DNA of 23,674 bases, taken from a virus. Of this stretch, positions 1 through 5,941 are shown piece by piece. Each line of letters begins with the position of its first letter. The first letter of the stretch is position 1. The stretch is from IMG/VR virus record IMGVR_UViG_3300037847_001493, positions 1-23,674 of that record, one strand, 5' to 3'. The position numbers and the translations under genes were made by a program. Below the pieces are notes generated by a model, which did not search any database, was not told the origin of the DNA, and saw only the letters and a program-made list of their open reading frames with translations.

Positions 1-1
1 T

Positions 2-766
2 AACGCTTGCGATTTACATATAGGTAAGATAGGGATAAAAGGAGATGAATATAATATAGATATAGCAAGAGATAGAATGTTAAATGCCTTAGAACATCTT
101 ATAAAAAGATCTAGTGGATTTTATATTGAAGAGATATTATTTGTTGTGGGAAATGATTTTTTAAATGCAGATGGAGATTGGCCTGTACCATCTACTACAA
201 GAGGTACTCCACAGTTTAATACTGATAAACATATGGATATGTATAGGGCGGGTAGAAAGCTTTTAATAGAGTGTATTAATATGCTTATAGAGATAAGTCA
301 TGTTCATGTTATGGTAATACCAGGCAATCACGATAGAGAGTCTATGATGCATATTGGTGACGCTATAGAAATATACTATGAAAATAATGAAAATGTATCT
401 GTAGATAATTCAATGTCTATGATGAAAGCCTATCAATATGGTAGATGTTTAATCATAAATGATCACGGTGATGGACCTAAATTAAATGATTTGCCAGGAA
501 TAGTATCGCAAAGATACAGAGATGTGTGGAGTGAAGTTAAATATGTTGAGGTGCATAGAGGACATTACCATACTAATAAAGCCTACAAGATGCAGGCAGT
601 CGAAGAATTAAATGGGTTGACTGTAAGAAACCTATCCAGTATGTCGGCCACTGATGAGTGGCACGACATGAAAGGATATGTAGGTAATGTAAAGAAAGCG
701 TCTGCTTTCATTTGGAATAAATACAATGGTGTTCAGGCTAAGCTAAACTATAATGTATCTATCTAG
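2..766 (+). CDS. Calcineurin-like metallophosphoesterase (5' end outside window)
   Basis: The frame is open to the left edge, and the first metal-binding motif DLHIG lies at about nt 11-25, upstream of the first in-frame ATG (77). The gene therefore begins before the window and the ATG at 77 is internal. Metallophosphoesterase motifs follow in the usual order: DxH (DLHIG), GNDF (GD motif), GNHD, NDHGDG, and GHYH near the C-terminus. These residues coordinate a two-metal centre in enzymes that hydrolyse phosphodiesters or phosphomonoesters. The family includes SbcD/Mre11-type nucleases and many phage enzymes, so a DNA or nucleotide role is plausible, but the substrate cannot be read from the sequence. 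It is the only plus-strand gene left of the leftward block and converges on it; its last 8 nt overlap the end of a small minus-strand ORF. The family call is firm and the precise role unknown. Confidence 0.88.
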   Translation, partial: NACDLHIGKIGIKGDEYNIDIARDRMLNALEHLIKRSSGFYIEEILFVVGNDFLNADGDWPVPSTTRGTPQFNTDKHMDMYRAGRKLLIECINMLIEISHVHVMVIPGNHDRESMMHIGDAIEIYYENNENVSVDNSMSMMKAYQYGRCLIINDHGDGPKLNDLPGIVSQRYRDVWSEVKYVEVHRGHYHTNKAYKMQAVEELNGLTVRNLSSMSATDEWHDMKGYVGNVKKASAFIWNKYNGVQAKLNYNVSI

Positions 767-857
767 TTTTATTTATAGATAGTAAAGCTGCATCTACTTT
801 TTTTAATTGTTTCTGCAACCATCTTCTATATCTTATAAGTTTACCTTTATAAGTCAT
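759..857 (-). CDS. Small basic 32-aa ORF, last gene of the leftward block
   Basis: The start codon overlaps the stop of the upstream gene in an ATGA arrangement (854-857), the same coupling used elsewhere in this operon. It encodes 32 residues, rich in Lys and Arg at the N-terminal half (contains RYRRWLQKQLKK) and predicted helical. It ends at 759, overlapping the end of the convergent metallophosphoesterase gene by 8 nt. No family is recognised. Support comes only from the coupled start and the protein-like composition. Confidence 0.45.
   Translation of the reverse strand: MTYKGKLIRYRRWLQKQLKKVDAALLSINKTR
776..804 (+). terminator. Possible intrinsic terminator after the metallophosphoesterase gene
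   Basis: A short inverted repeat TAGAT/ATCTA (776-780 and 792-796, 11-nt loop) is followed by one C and a run of seven T. It sits just after the rightward stop codon in a convergent junction. The stem is A+T-rich and weak, and it lies inside a small leftward ORF, so this is tentative. Confidence 0.3.
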
Positions 858-1246
858 ACTAATTTGTCTTTAATAAATCTAATTAGTTCATTCATTTTAC
901 GTTTGTAAAACAAATCAAAATCTACATATACTGTAGTCCCATCAGCTGTAGTTTCCTTTGGCTGCGTTTGTTCCCATAATACATATAGTGTATTGCGCAA
1001 TCGTTGTGATGGTGTTTTATGATCAAACTCCCTATCAACTGTTGCTTCTTCAACGGCATCTATTTGCTGTTGTGATATTGGTTTCGTAGATATAACTACG
1101 TATCCAGGCTGCTTTAACATACTATACATATTACCTACAATCTCAGGTGTAAGCTCAGGTGTACCCAAACTTACGCGCAAAGAATTATCAGCAAGCGTGC
1201 GTATGTTGTCTATGCCGCCTTCAAATACAATTGTGTTTTTACTCAT
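854..1246 (-). CDS. Conserved phage protein of unknown function (130 aa)
   Basis: The 130-residue product has an N-terminal beta-rich part (residues about 1-55, with TLADNSLRVSLGTPELTPE) and a helical C-terminal part containing PSQRLRNTLYVLWEQ and FDLFYKRKMNELIRF. From memory, this 'SQRLRxxLYVLW...FYxxKMNxxI' pattern recurs in small proteins of Bacteroidota phages and prophages, often near recombination genes. No function is established that I know of. The start is ATG, 2 nt after the stop of the 30-aa ORF upstream, so it is probably co-translated with its neighbours. Confidence 0.75.
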   Translation of the reverse strand: MSKNTIVFEGGIDNIRTLADNSLRVSLGTPELTPEIVGNMYSMLKQPGYVVISTKPISQQQIDAVEEATVDREFDHKTPSQRLRNTLYVLWEQTQPKETTADGTTVYVDFDLFYKRKMNELIRFIKDKLV

Positions 1247-1248
1247 GT

Positions 1249-1341
1249 TTAGTTGGTAAAATACATATATATTGTAGTTGCTAAGATGCCTACGGCACCT
1301 ATAACAAATCCAAACATATCTGTATCAAATTTATTTTTCAT
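1249..1341 (-). CDS. 30-aa single-pass membrane peptide
   Basis: The start codon overlaps the stop of the upstream gene by one base (TAATG, 1339-1343), and the stop lies 2 nt before the next ATG, so the ORF exactly fills the gap between two genes. The peptide has a short charged head (MKNKFDTD) and one hydrophobic segment at residues about 9-28 (FGFVIGAVGILATTIYMYF). It would insert in the inner membrane. No family is recognised. A role in lysis or host takeover is possible but only a guess. Confidence 0.55.
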   Translation of the reverse strand: MKNKFDTDMFGFVIGAVGILATTIYMYFTN

Positions 1342-1541
1342 TATTTATAACTTTTACGAACAGTTTTAGGAATATAATCTTTATCTTCTTTTAACTGAAG
1401 ATAGTCATCATACCCTTGTAAACTTTCTCTTAATAATGATTTCAAGTCTTCAAGACGATAGTCTTGTTTACAGTGTTCTAAATTATATACTAAAGATTGC
1501 AATTTTTTTATTGCAATATATTTATAGTCTTTAGGTCTCAT
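1341..1541 (-). CDS. Hypothetical protein (66 aa)
   Basis: A 66-residue, charged, mostly helical protein, rich in Lys, Asp, Leu and Tyr. Its start overlaps the stop of the zinc-ribbon gene upstream (ATGA, 1538-1541), and its stop overlaps the start of the 30-aa membrane ORF (TAATG). I do not recognise the family. Reality is supported by precise coupling on both sides and by the lack of another frame that could explain the region. Confidence 0.65.
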   Translation of the reverse strand: MRPKDYKYIAIKKLQSLVYNLEHCKQDYRLEDLKSLLRESLQGYDDYLQLKEDKDYIPKTVRKSYK

Positions 1542-1864
1542 TTTTTTTCAATTATGTTACTACTTAAACATTCTGTGCATAAAGATTCTTTATTGCTTGA
1601 ATAAAAATCTTCACCACAGTCATTACAAATATAATAATATTTATAATCAGTTTTTACTAATGTGTTCATACTCAACATTTTAGTAAATTGATCTCGTGGA
1701 TCTCTAGGTATATGATCAAACCATAATTGTCCTAGTAGCTCATCAGCTTCTTCCTTTGTTTCAGGTAAGTTATTTAAGATATGTTCTTTGTGATCTTCGT
1801 CATATGGACAAAGTTCAAGCATTGATTCAATCTTATCTATTTGCCAATATTCTATATCTTCCAT
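1538..1864 (-). CDS. Small protein with C-terminal zinc ribbon (108 aa)
   Basis: Residues about 80-99 carry CNDCG followed twelve residues later by CTEC, giving CxxC-x12-CxxC (Cys80, 83, 96, 99). This is a typical four-cysteine zinc ribbon found in nucleic-acid- or protein-binding modules. The N-terminal 70 residues are acidic and helical (MEDIEYWQIDKIESML...) with no recognised domain. I chose the ATG at 1864; a TTG six codons upstream (1882) is in frame but less likely. A TAnnTTTG-type box and a hairpin lie upstream (1885-1922), so this gene may start its own transcript. The zinc-ribbon call is structural; the role is unknown. Confidence 0.72.
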   Translation of the reverse strand: MEDIEYWQIDKIESMLELCPYDEDHKEHILNNLPETKEEADELLGQLWFDHIPRDPRDQFTKMLSMNTLVKTDYKYYYICNDCGEDFYSSNKESLCTECLSSNIIEKK

Positions 1865-1884
1865 ATAATTATTTGATGTCAAAA

Positions 1885-1922
1885 TCCCAGCATTACTGGG
1901 ACCTTGACAATCAACAAAACTA
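1885..1922 (-). promoter_or_regulatory. Putative promoter box plus 5'-leader hairpin for the zinc-ribbon gene
   Basis: On the minus strand TAGTTTTG (1922-1915) fits the Bacteroidota -7 consensus TAnnTTTG. About 14 nt downstream is a hairpin with a 6-bp stem TCCCAG/CTGGGA and a 5-nt loop (1885-1901). The gap between the flanking leftward genes (1865-1966) has no minus-strand ORF. The hairpin would sit near the 5' end of the mRNA. Boxes this short occur by chance in A+T-rich DNA, so this is moderate at best. Confidence 0.4.
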
Positions 1923-1966
1923 TGAAAAACACATGGACAGAACGTCCGAAAGATTTACAAAGATAA

Positions 1967-2215
1967 TTATTTATCTTCGTTAATTTCTTTATCATACCAT
2001 GCAATTCTTAACAATACTAAGTATCCTATTAAATCATCTATGGTATCAAATGTGTTTTTGTTTATACCTTTATTGGCAATACGCATAATTTTATCATCTA
2101 TTCTTGCGCAAATGCTTTCTACAGCATCGCCTTTAGAAAAAATGTTAGCAGGTTCAGTAGCTGAGTTCCCGTATGAATTGTTTTTTTTAATCAACAGTTC
2201 CGTCACTCTTTGCAT
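1967..2215 (-). CDS. DUF1599 / Nmad1-like protein (nucleotide-modification associated)
   Basis: The core KNNSYGNSATEPANIF, followed by SKGDAVESICARIDDKI and DDLIGYLVLLRIAWYD, matches what I know of DUF1599 (nucleotide modification associated domain 1): YG near the start, then FSK, an xRIDDKxxRI helix and DLIGYLxLLxIA at the end. The family has been predicted by comparative genomics to act with phage base-modification systems; its chemistry is not known. I place the start at 2215 (82 aa), overlapping the upstream stop by 29 nt; in-frame ATGs at 2239 and 2266 would add 8 or 17 residues that fall deep in the upstream gene. No obvious base-modifying enzyme is in the window. Confidence 0.6.
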   Translation of the reverse strand: MQRVTELLIKKNNSYGNSATEPANIFSKGDAVESICARIDDKIMRIANKGINKNTFDTIDDLIGYLVLLRIAWYDKEINEDK

Positions 2216-2516
2216 CTCCGATCGTATCTGTGCTTGCATCAGATCCTTTCTTTGCATTTTCTTCATCGATTACTATCATTCTTGTTAATATATCGCTTGC
2301 ACCAGGTATTGTCATACAATACTTATACAAACCTTTCTCGTCTTCATTGTGACGTTTCTTGGTATTATATATCTTATGTACCCAAGTTAATAATGCTACT
2401 TCGTGTGACCGTAAAGCATCAGTAAGATTTTGCATAACTTTGTATACATTTAAATCTACTTTTTGTTCTTTACCATCAATAGTTACTTTCTTTTTTGTTT
2501 TCGTTTTAACAGTCAT
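2187..2516 (-). CDS. Hypothetical protein (109 aa)
   Basis: The N-terminus is strongly basic (MTVKTKTKKKVTIDGKEQK), the centre helical (residues about 25-50), and the C-terminal 25 residues are acidic and low in complexity (ENAKKGSDASTDTIGDAKSD), probably disordered. It starts 5 nt after the stop of the DnaA-like gene and overlaps the DUF1599-like gene at its end. No family is recognised. It may bind nucleic acid given the basic head, but that is inference. Confidence 0.65.
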   Translation of the reverse strand: MTVKTKTKKKVTIDGKEQKVDLNVYKVMQNLTDALRSHEVALLTWVHKIYNTKKRHNEDEKGLYKYCMTIPGASDILTRMIVIDEENAKKGSDASTDTIGDAKSDGTVD

Positions 2517-2521
2517 ATTAA

Positions 2522-2908
2522 TTAATTTAGTTCCTCTAATTTTGCTATTCTTTGTCTTAACTTTCTATTAGTTTCAAACAAAGTATCTATCAAACCTACG
2601 CGTTCTGCTTTCGGTTTGTACTCTAAAGTTCTATATATTATAGATGCTTTATAGTATTTATGTTTCATGCTTTCATCATAATTAGATAAGTGATCATAGT
2701 TTCTTATCGCATATAAAACAGTAGCGTGATCTCTGTTTATACTTCTACCTATTTCAGATAGCGTATAACCACCAAGGTTTCTTGCTACTACACAGTAAAT
2801 CATTCTTGAATCTACTATCTCTCTTTTTCTGCTTGGAGATATAAATTCATCTCGATTTATATTGTTAGCAATAACATAACTATTTAAAAAATCTTTCAGA
2901 TTTATCAT
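2522..2908 (-). CDS. DnaA domain IV-like DNA-binding protein
   Basis: Residues about 25-72 resemble the C-terminal DNA-binding domain of DnaA: a basic entry (SPSRKREIVDSRMIYCVVAR), then the helix-turn-helix GYTLSEIGRSINRDHATVLYAI, where NRDHATV corresponds to the DnaA signature GRDHTTV that reads the DnaA box. There is no AAA+ ATPase domain (128 aa in total). The C-terminal 40 residues are helical and charged. Family knowledge suggests binding to DnaA-box-like sites, so a role in phage origin recognition or in redirecting host initiation is likely. It overlaps the end of rusA by 29 nt and forms a replication-recombination cluster with it. Confidence 0.82.
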   Translation of the reverse strand: MINLKDFLNSYVIANNINRDEFISPSRKREIVDSRMIYCVVARNLGGYTLSEIGRSINRDHATVLYAIRNYDHLSNYDESMKHKYYKASIIYRTLEYKPKAERVGLIDTLFETNRKLRQRIAKLEELN

Positions 2909-3263
2909 AAACTTTTATTTGTACGCCAGGATTTTCTTTATCATATTCAAACTCTTCAAAGCTTGGTATAATATAATTAGCGTTATCATCTTCAATCCAT
3001 TCATTTTTAACCATTAAGTCTTGCACAGTTTGCGCAGGATTTACATAATCAAATCTATGTCTTGTTCCTCTAATAAACTTAAAAGAAACGATAACAGGCA
3101 ATTCCTTACCTGCTATCAATTTCTTAAAGTCTGTCTTAAAGGTTTTATACTGCATATCAGTATCCTTTATATACTTCATAACAGTCTTTGAATTGATAAG
3201 CATTTTACCAGTCCATCGTTTAGAATTTTTGCTTGAAGGCACATTCCCTGCTATGAATATCAT
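2880..3263 (-). CDS. rusA: RusA-family Holliday junction resolvase
   Basis: RusA enzymes are dimeric endonucleases that cut Holliday junctions and branched replication intermediates. The N-terminus carries the family pattern NVPSSKNSKR. The acidic residues needed for metal binding appear in RFDYVNPAQTVQDLM (Asp72, Asp82) and WIEDDN (Asp92/Asp93), matching the DxxN...D...DD layout. The length of 127 aa is normal. The ATG at 3263 is preceded by a 35-nt gap holding two overlapping TAnnTTTG boxes, so this gene may begin a transcript covering rusA and the DnaA-like gene. Its products would clear branched DNA before packaging. Confidence 0.85.
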   Translation of the reverse strand: MIFIAGNVPSSKNSKRWTGKMLINSKTVMKYIKDTDMQYKTFKTDFKKLIAGKELPVIVSFKFIRGTRHRFDYVNPAQTVQDLMVKNEWIEDDNANYIIPSFEEFEYDKENPGVQIKVYDKSERFFK

Positions 3264-3281
3264 AGTTTTATAGTTTAACTA

Positions 3282-3297
3282 CAAAACTACAAAATTA
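3282..3297 (-). promoter_or_regulatory. Two tandem -7-type boxes upstream of rusA
   Basis: Reading the minus strand, TAATTTTG (3297-3290) is followed at once by TAGTTTTG (3289-3282); both match TAnnTTTG. The second ends 18 nt before the rusA ATG, so a transcript would have a leader of roughly 10 nt. This is one of very few gaps inside the leftward block. No clear -33 element was found. Confidence 0.45.
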
Positions 3298-3298
3298 T

Positions 3299-3874
3299 TT
3301 AAAATGGTAATTGATCATCATCGTGACTCTGCATTACTACAGAACCACCACTCAATGAATGCGTGTCCATAAACTCTTGTTCCTCTTGTGGAGACAAAGG
3401 TTTATTGTACTTTGCATCATACTTAATCTTTTTACCATCAGCACTAGACCAACGATACCTTACGGCTTTTCGTTTCATTGGTGTACCGTCTCTTAATGTC
3501 ATATACTCTTCAAATGTAAAGCATATGTTAACCCAAGCACCTACTGCTTTTTTAATTGACTCAATGTCATTAGAAAAATCTTTTACACCACAGTTTGTTA
3601 AAAACTCGTGTAGTGTATTTTTTTTCCATTCCGCAGATTTAGGTGCATCAGATTCTCTTACAGCCCAGAACTTAGCTCTGCCGTATTCACCTATTTCGTT
3701 TACAACGTCAAATTCAATATAAGGTGCGCCATTATAACCATCGCGTTGTGATGAATTAGACACAGATAGTACTTGACATCTGTGTGCGCCTTCATTGAAA
3801 TACTTTTTGTTTTCTACCACTTTGGTAGGTTTAACCTGGCAGCTAGCCAAGTCGAAAGGAACTACATTAACCAT
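3299..3874 (-). CDS. ssb: Single-stranded DNA-binding protein
   Basis: The 191-aa protein ends in DDDQLPF, the acidic tip with terminal Pro-Phe that SSB proteins use to recruit partners. The body is beta-rich with alternating hydrophobics (HRCQVLSVS, YIEFDVVNE, RAKFWAVR), consistent with an OB fold of the phage SSB or DUF669 type rather than classic bacterial SSB. A basic patch MKRKAVRYRW (residues about 133-142) may contact DNA. It overlaps the upstream annealing-protein gene by 8 nt, a pairing of SSB with annealing protein common in phage recombination modules. It would coat ssDNA at forks and deliver it to the annealing protein. Confidence 0.75.
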   Translation of the reverse strand: MVNVVPFDLASCQVKPTKVVENKKYFNEGAHRCQVLSVSNSSQRDGYNGAPYIEFDVVNEIGEYGRAKFWAVRESDAPKSAEWKKNTLHEFLTNCGVKDFSNDIESIKKAVGAWVNICFTFEEYMTLRDGTPMKRKAVRYRWSSADGKKIKYDAKYNKPLSPQEEQEFMDTHSLSGGSVVMQSHDDDQLPF

Positions 3875-4370
3875 TTAATTTTTGTTTTAATACATTCATT
3901 TGATAATCTTCTATATCGTAGTTAGGCATTTTAGCCTTAACTGCGTCACCTTTACCAGCTTCAATAGCTTTTAGCATATTGTTAAACTTGTCTTCATCTA
4001 GCTTTGGCTTCGATGGTGGTGTAGCTTGTTGCTTTACAGCATTAGCTACTTCTTCATAAGAAGCAACCGATGTATCCAAACCAATACCAAGATTAGCTAG
4101 GGCACGGCCCCAAGCTGATGTTTCACAGTTTTCTACAAAACTTGTTTTGTTAATAAAGGACGAGCCTTCTTTTTCATACGCATGACCTGTGGCGCGTATA
4201 TTTCCGTTGTCGTCAAAGATTGTAGCTTTGATTACACAACGATCATCAGTTAGTTCTACAACATCTGATGTCAAACACCAATCTTTGTAGTTAGTTCTAA
4301 AGAACTTCAGTCTTTCGTTAACTTCAACGTATTCTTTACCTTTGATGTTAACTGTTTTTAATTTAGTCAT
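3867..4370 (-). CDS. Putative single-strand annealing protein (Sak/Rad52-like group)
   Basis: The core reads VNERLKFFRTNY, CVIKATIFDDNGNIRATGHAYE, then INKTSFVENCETSAWGRALANLGIG. I recognise this 'ENCETSAxGRALxxLGIG' pattern from phage proteins annotated as recombination or annealing proteins next to SSB genes. After residue about 110 comes a Lys/Pro linker and a helical tail. Such proteins anneal complementary single strands during recombination-dependent replication. Position directly before ssb and near rusA supports this. The family assignment rests on remembered motifs, so the class could be wrong while a recombination role remains likely. Confidence 0.6.
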   Translation of the reverse strand: MTKLKTVNIKGKEYVEVNERLKFFRTNYKDWCLTSDVVELTDDRCVIKATIFDDNGNIRATGHAYEKEGSSFINKTSFVENCETSAWGRALANLGIGLDTSVASYEEVANAVKQQATPPSKPKLDEDKFNNMLKAIEAGKGDAVKAKMPNYDIEDYQMNVLKQKLNG

Positions 4371-4600
4371 TTCTTTCGTGTTTCATATTTATTAAACATT
4401 TCGTGGGCTTTCTTACCAGCACGTATTGCAAATACAATTTTTAAGAACTTCCGAAACATTACAGGTCTACCTCTGAGTACAATGGCAAAGCCAATTTCTC
4501 TAAAGACAGTAATGATTATACGTCTAACAAGTTTTTTGTCTAGACCTAAATCGTGTGCAATTTCGGATATAATTCTCCTTAGTTTTGTGTGATCAGACAT
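4367..4600 (-). CDS. Small basic protein, possibly HU/IHF-like
   Basis: A 77-residue protein with two N-terminal helices (LRRIISEIAHDLGLDKKLVRR and IIITVFREIGFAIV) followed by LRGRPVMFRKFLKIVF. This resembles the HU/IHF layout, in which two helices are followed by 'GxxVxLxGFGxF'. The usual long DNA-clasping arm is missing or shortened, and the C-terminus is basic (RAGKKAHEMFNKYETRKK). It starts a subcluster: 23 nt separate it from the helicase stop, and its own stop overlaps the annealing-protein start (ATGA). A nucleoid-type role at the origin or in recombination is inference; another small DNA-binding fold is possible. Confidence 0.5.
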   Translation of the reverse strand: MSDHTKLRRIISEIAHDLGLDKKLVRRIIITVFREIGFAIVLRGRPVMFRKFLKIVFAIRAGKKAHEMFNKYETRKK

Positions 4601-4623
4601 AAGTAAAAATACAAAAAATCAAC

Positions 4624-5934
4624 CTAAAAATCTAAGGAATTGTCCTTGAATTTTGTCAATTCACTAATAAAATTAAGTGTAACTGTACCCACACCAATGT
4701 TGCGACCTTTCGCAAAAATGATTTGAGCTTTGCCTGCAGTAGATTCACCGTTCTCGTCTTGATTAATACCATAATACTCTGGTCTATATATCAAGGCAAC
4801 AACATCTGCAGCTTGTTCTATCTCGCCTGATTCTCTCAGATCCGATAGTGTCGGTTTGCTTTCAGCTCTGAATCCAACACCACGATTAAGTTGCGATAAT
4901 GCAACAATAGTAATGTTTAATTCTTTAGCTAGGTTCTTGAGCGCCCTAGCCACTTTCGAGACTTCTTGTTCTCGTGTTCCTTTGGCTCCTGCACTTGCCG
5001 TGACAAGTTGAAGGTAGTCAACAAACACAAGCTTAACACCGCAGCTATGTACATATTGTCTAGTTTTAGATAATAAGTAGTTCAAAGATGTGCGTTTGCA
5101 TTCATCGATGTAGATGGCTTTTTCTTGTATATTACTCGCTGTTTGTTGTATACGCAACAAATCTTCAGCTCCAAGTTTACCATTCTGTATCCAACGTATT
5201 GGTATTTCTGATTCAAGTGATATAAGTCTAGTTAATAGTTGGTTGACTGACATCTCGTAAGAGAATATAAGTGCAGCGCAATCAGCTATCTCAACTGCAT
5301 TATATGCAAGATTAAGAGCTAGACTAGTTTTACCCATAGATGAAGCAGCACCGATGATAACAAGATCAGTTTCTTGCCATCCACCAGTGAACTCATCAAG
5401 CTTAGAAAAACCTGTTGTTATACCGACAATCCCATCGGTATTCATTCTTTTTTCAACATCTATTAAAAAGTCCTTAATCTGCATATTGATGTTTGCAACA
5501 TCAGCTTGCGTAGTATTAGTAACTTTAGAGTTGACTTTATTAATGTGATCAATAATTTTATCTACTGATTCTTCATTAATAAACATATTCAACGCTTCAT
5601 TAATTCCAGCATGTAAATGCTTTCTTTTATAAAACTGTTGTAGCTGTTCAACGCATGACTTAACAGATATATAATCTGTGTGTGCTGAAAATATCTCAGA
5701 AAGTCTGACTTTTTGATTATGATCACAATCAAGAGCTTCGGCCATAGAAACTAAGTCTATAACCTTTTGCTCTGATTGCATAACCAAAAACTTATCAAAA
5801 ATGTTTTTGTGAAACAGATTTGAAAACAAATCACTTTCTAGATTTTCTGCGTTGTCATAAAATAATTCTGGATGCATAAGTAGTTTACCTAAGAGCTTAG
5901 ACTCTATCTCATACATCATCAATTCATCGTGCAT
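4624..5934 (-). CDS. dnaB: Replicative DNA helicase, DnaB family
   Basis: A 436-aa RecA-fold hexameric helicase. The N-terminal DnaB domain (residues about 1-110, IESKLLGKLLMHPELF) is followed by a linker and the ATPase core: Walker A GAASSMGKT (195-203), Walker B LVFVDYLQL (302-310), the H4 region SQLNRGV (347-353) with DLRESGEIEQAADVV, and the C-terminal AKGRNIGVG carrying the arginine finger and beta-hairpin. I chose the ATG at 5934, 7 nt after the upstream peptidase stop; an in-frame start at 6018 would add 28 basic residues lying inside the peptidase gene. It would unwind the fork 5'-3'. No helicase loader or primase is seen in the window. Confidence 0.93.
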   Translation of the reverse strand: MHDELMMYEIESKLLGKLLMHPELFYDNAENLESDLFSNLFHKNIFDKFLVMQSEQKVIDLVSMAEALDCDHNQKVRLSEIFSAHTDYISVKSCVEQLQQFYKRKHLHAGINEALNMFINEESVDKIIDHINKVNSKVTNTTQADVANINMQIKDFLIDVEKRMNTDGIVGITTGFSKLDEFTGGWQETDLVIIGAASSMGKTSLALNLAYNAVEIADCAALIFSYEMSVNQLLTRLISLESEIPIRWIQNGKLGAEDLLRIQQTASNIQEKAIYIDECKRTSLNYLLSKTRQYVHSCGVKLVFVDYLQLVTASAGAKGTREQEVSKVARALKNLAKELNITIVALSQLNRGVGFRAESKPTLSDLRESGEIEQAADVVALIYRPEYYGINQDENGESTAGKAQIIFAKGRNIGVGTVTLNFISELTKFKDNSLDF

Positions 5935-5941
5935 TACATAG

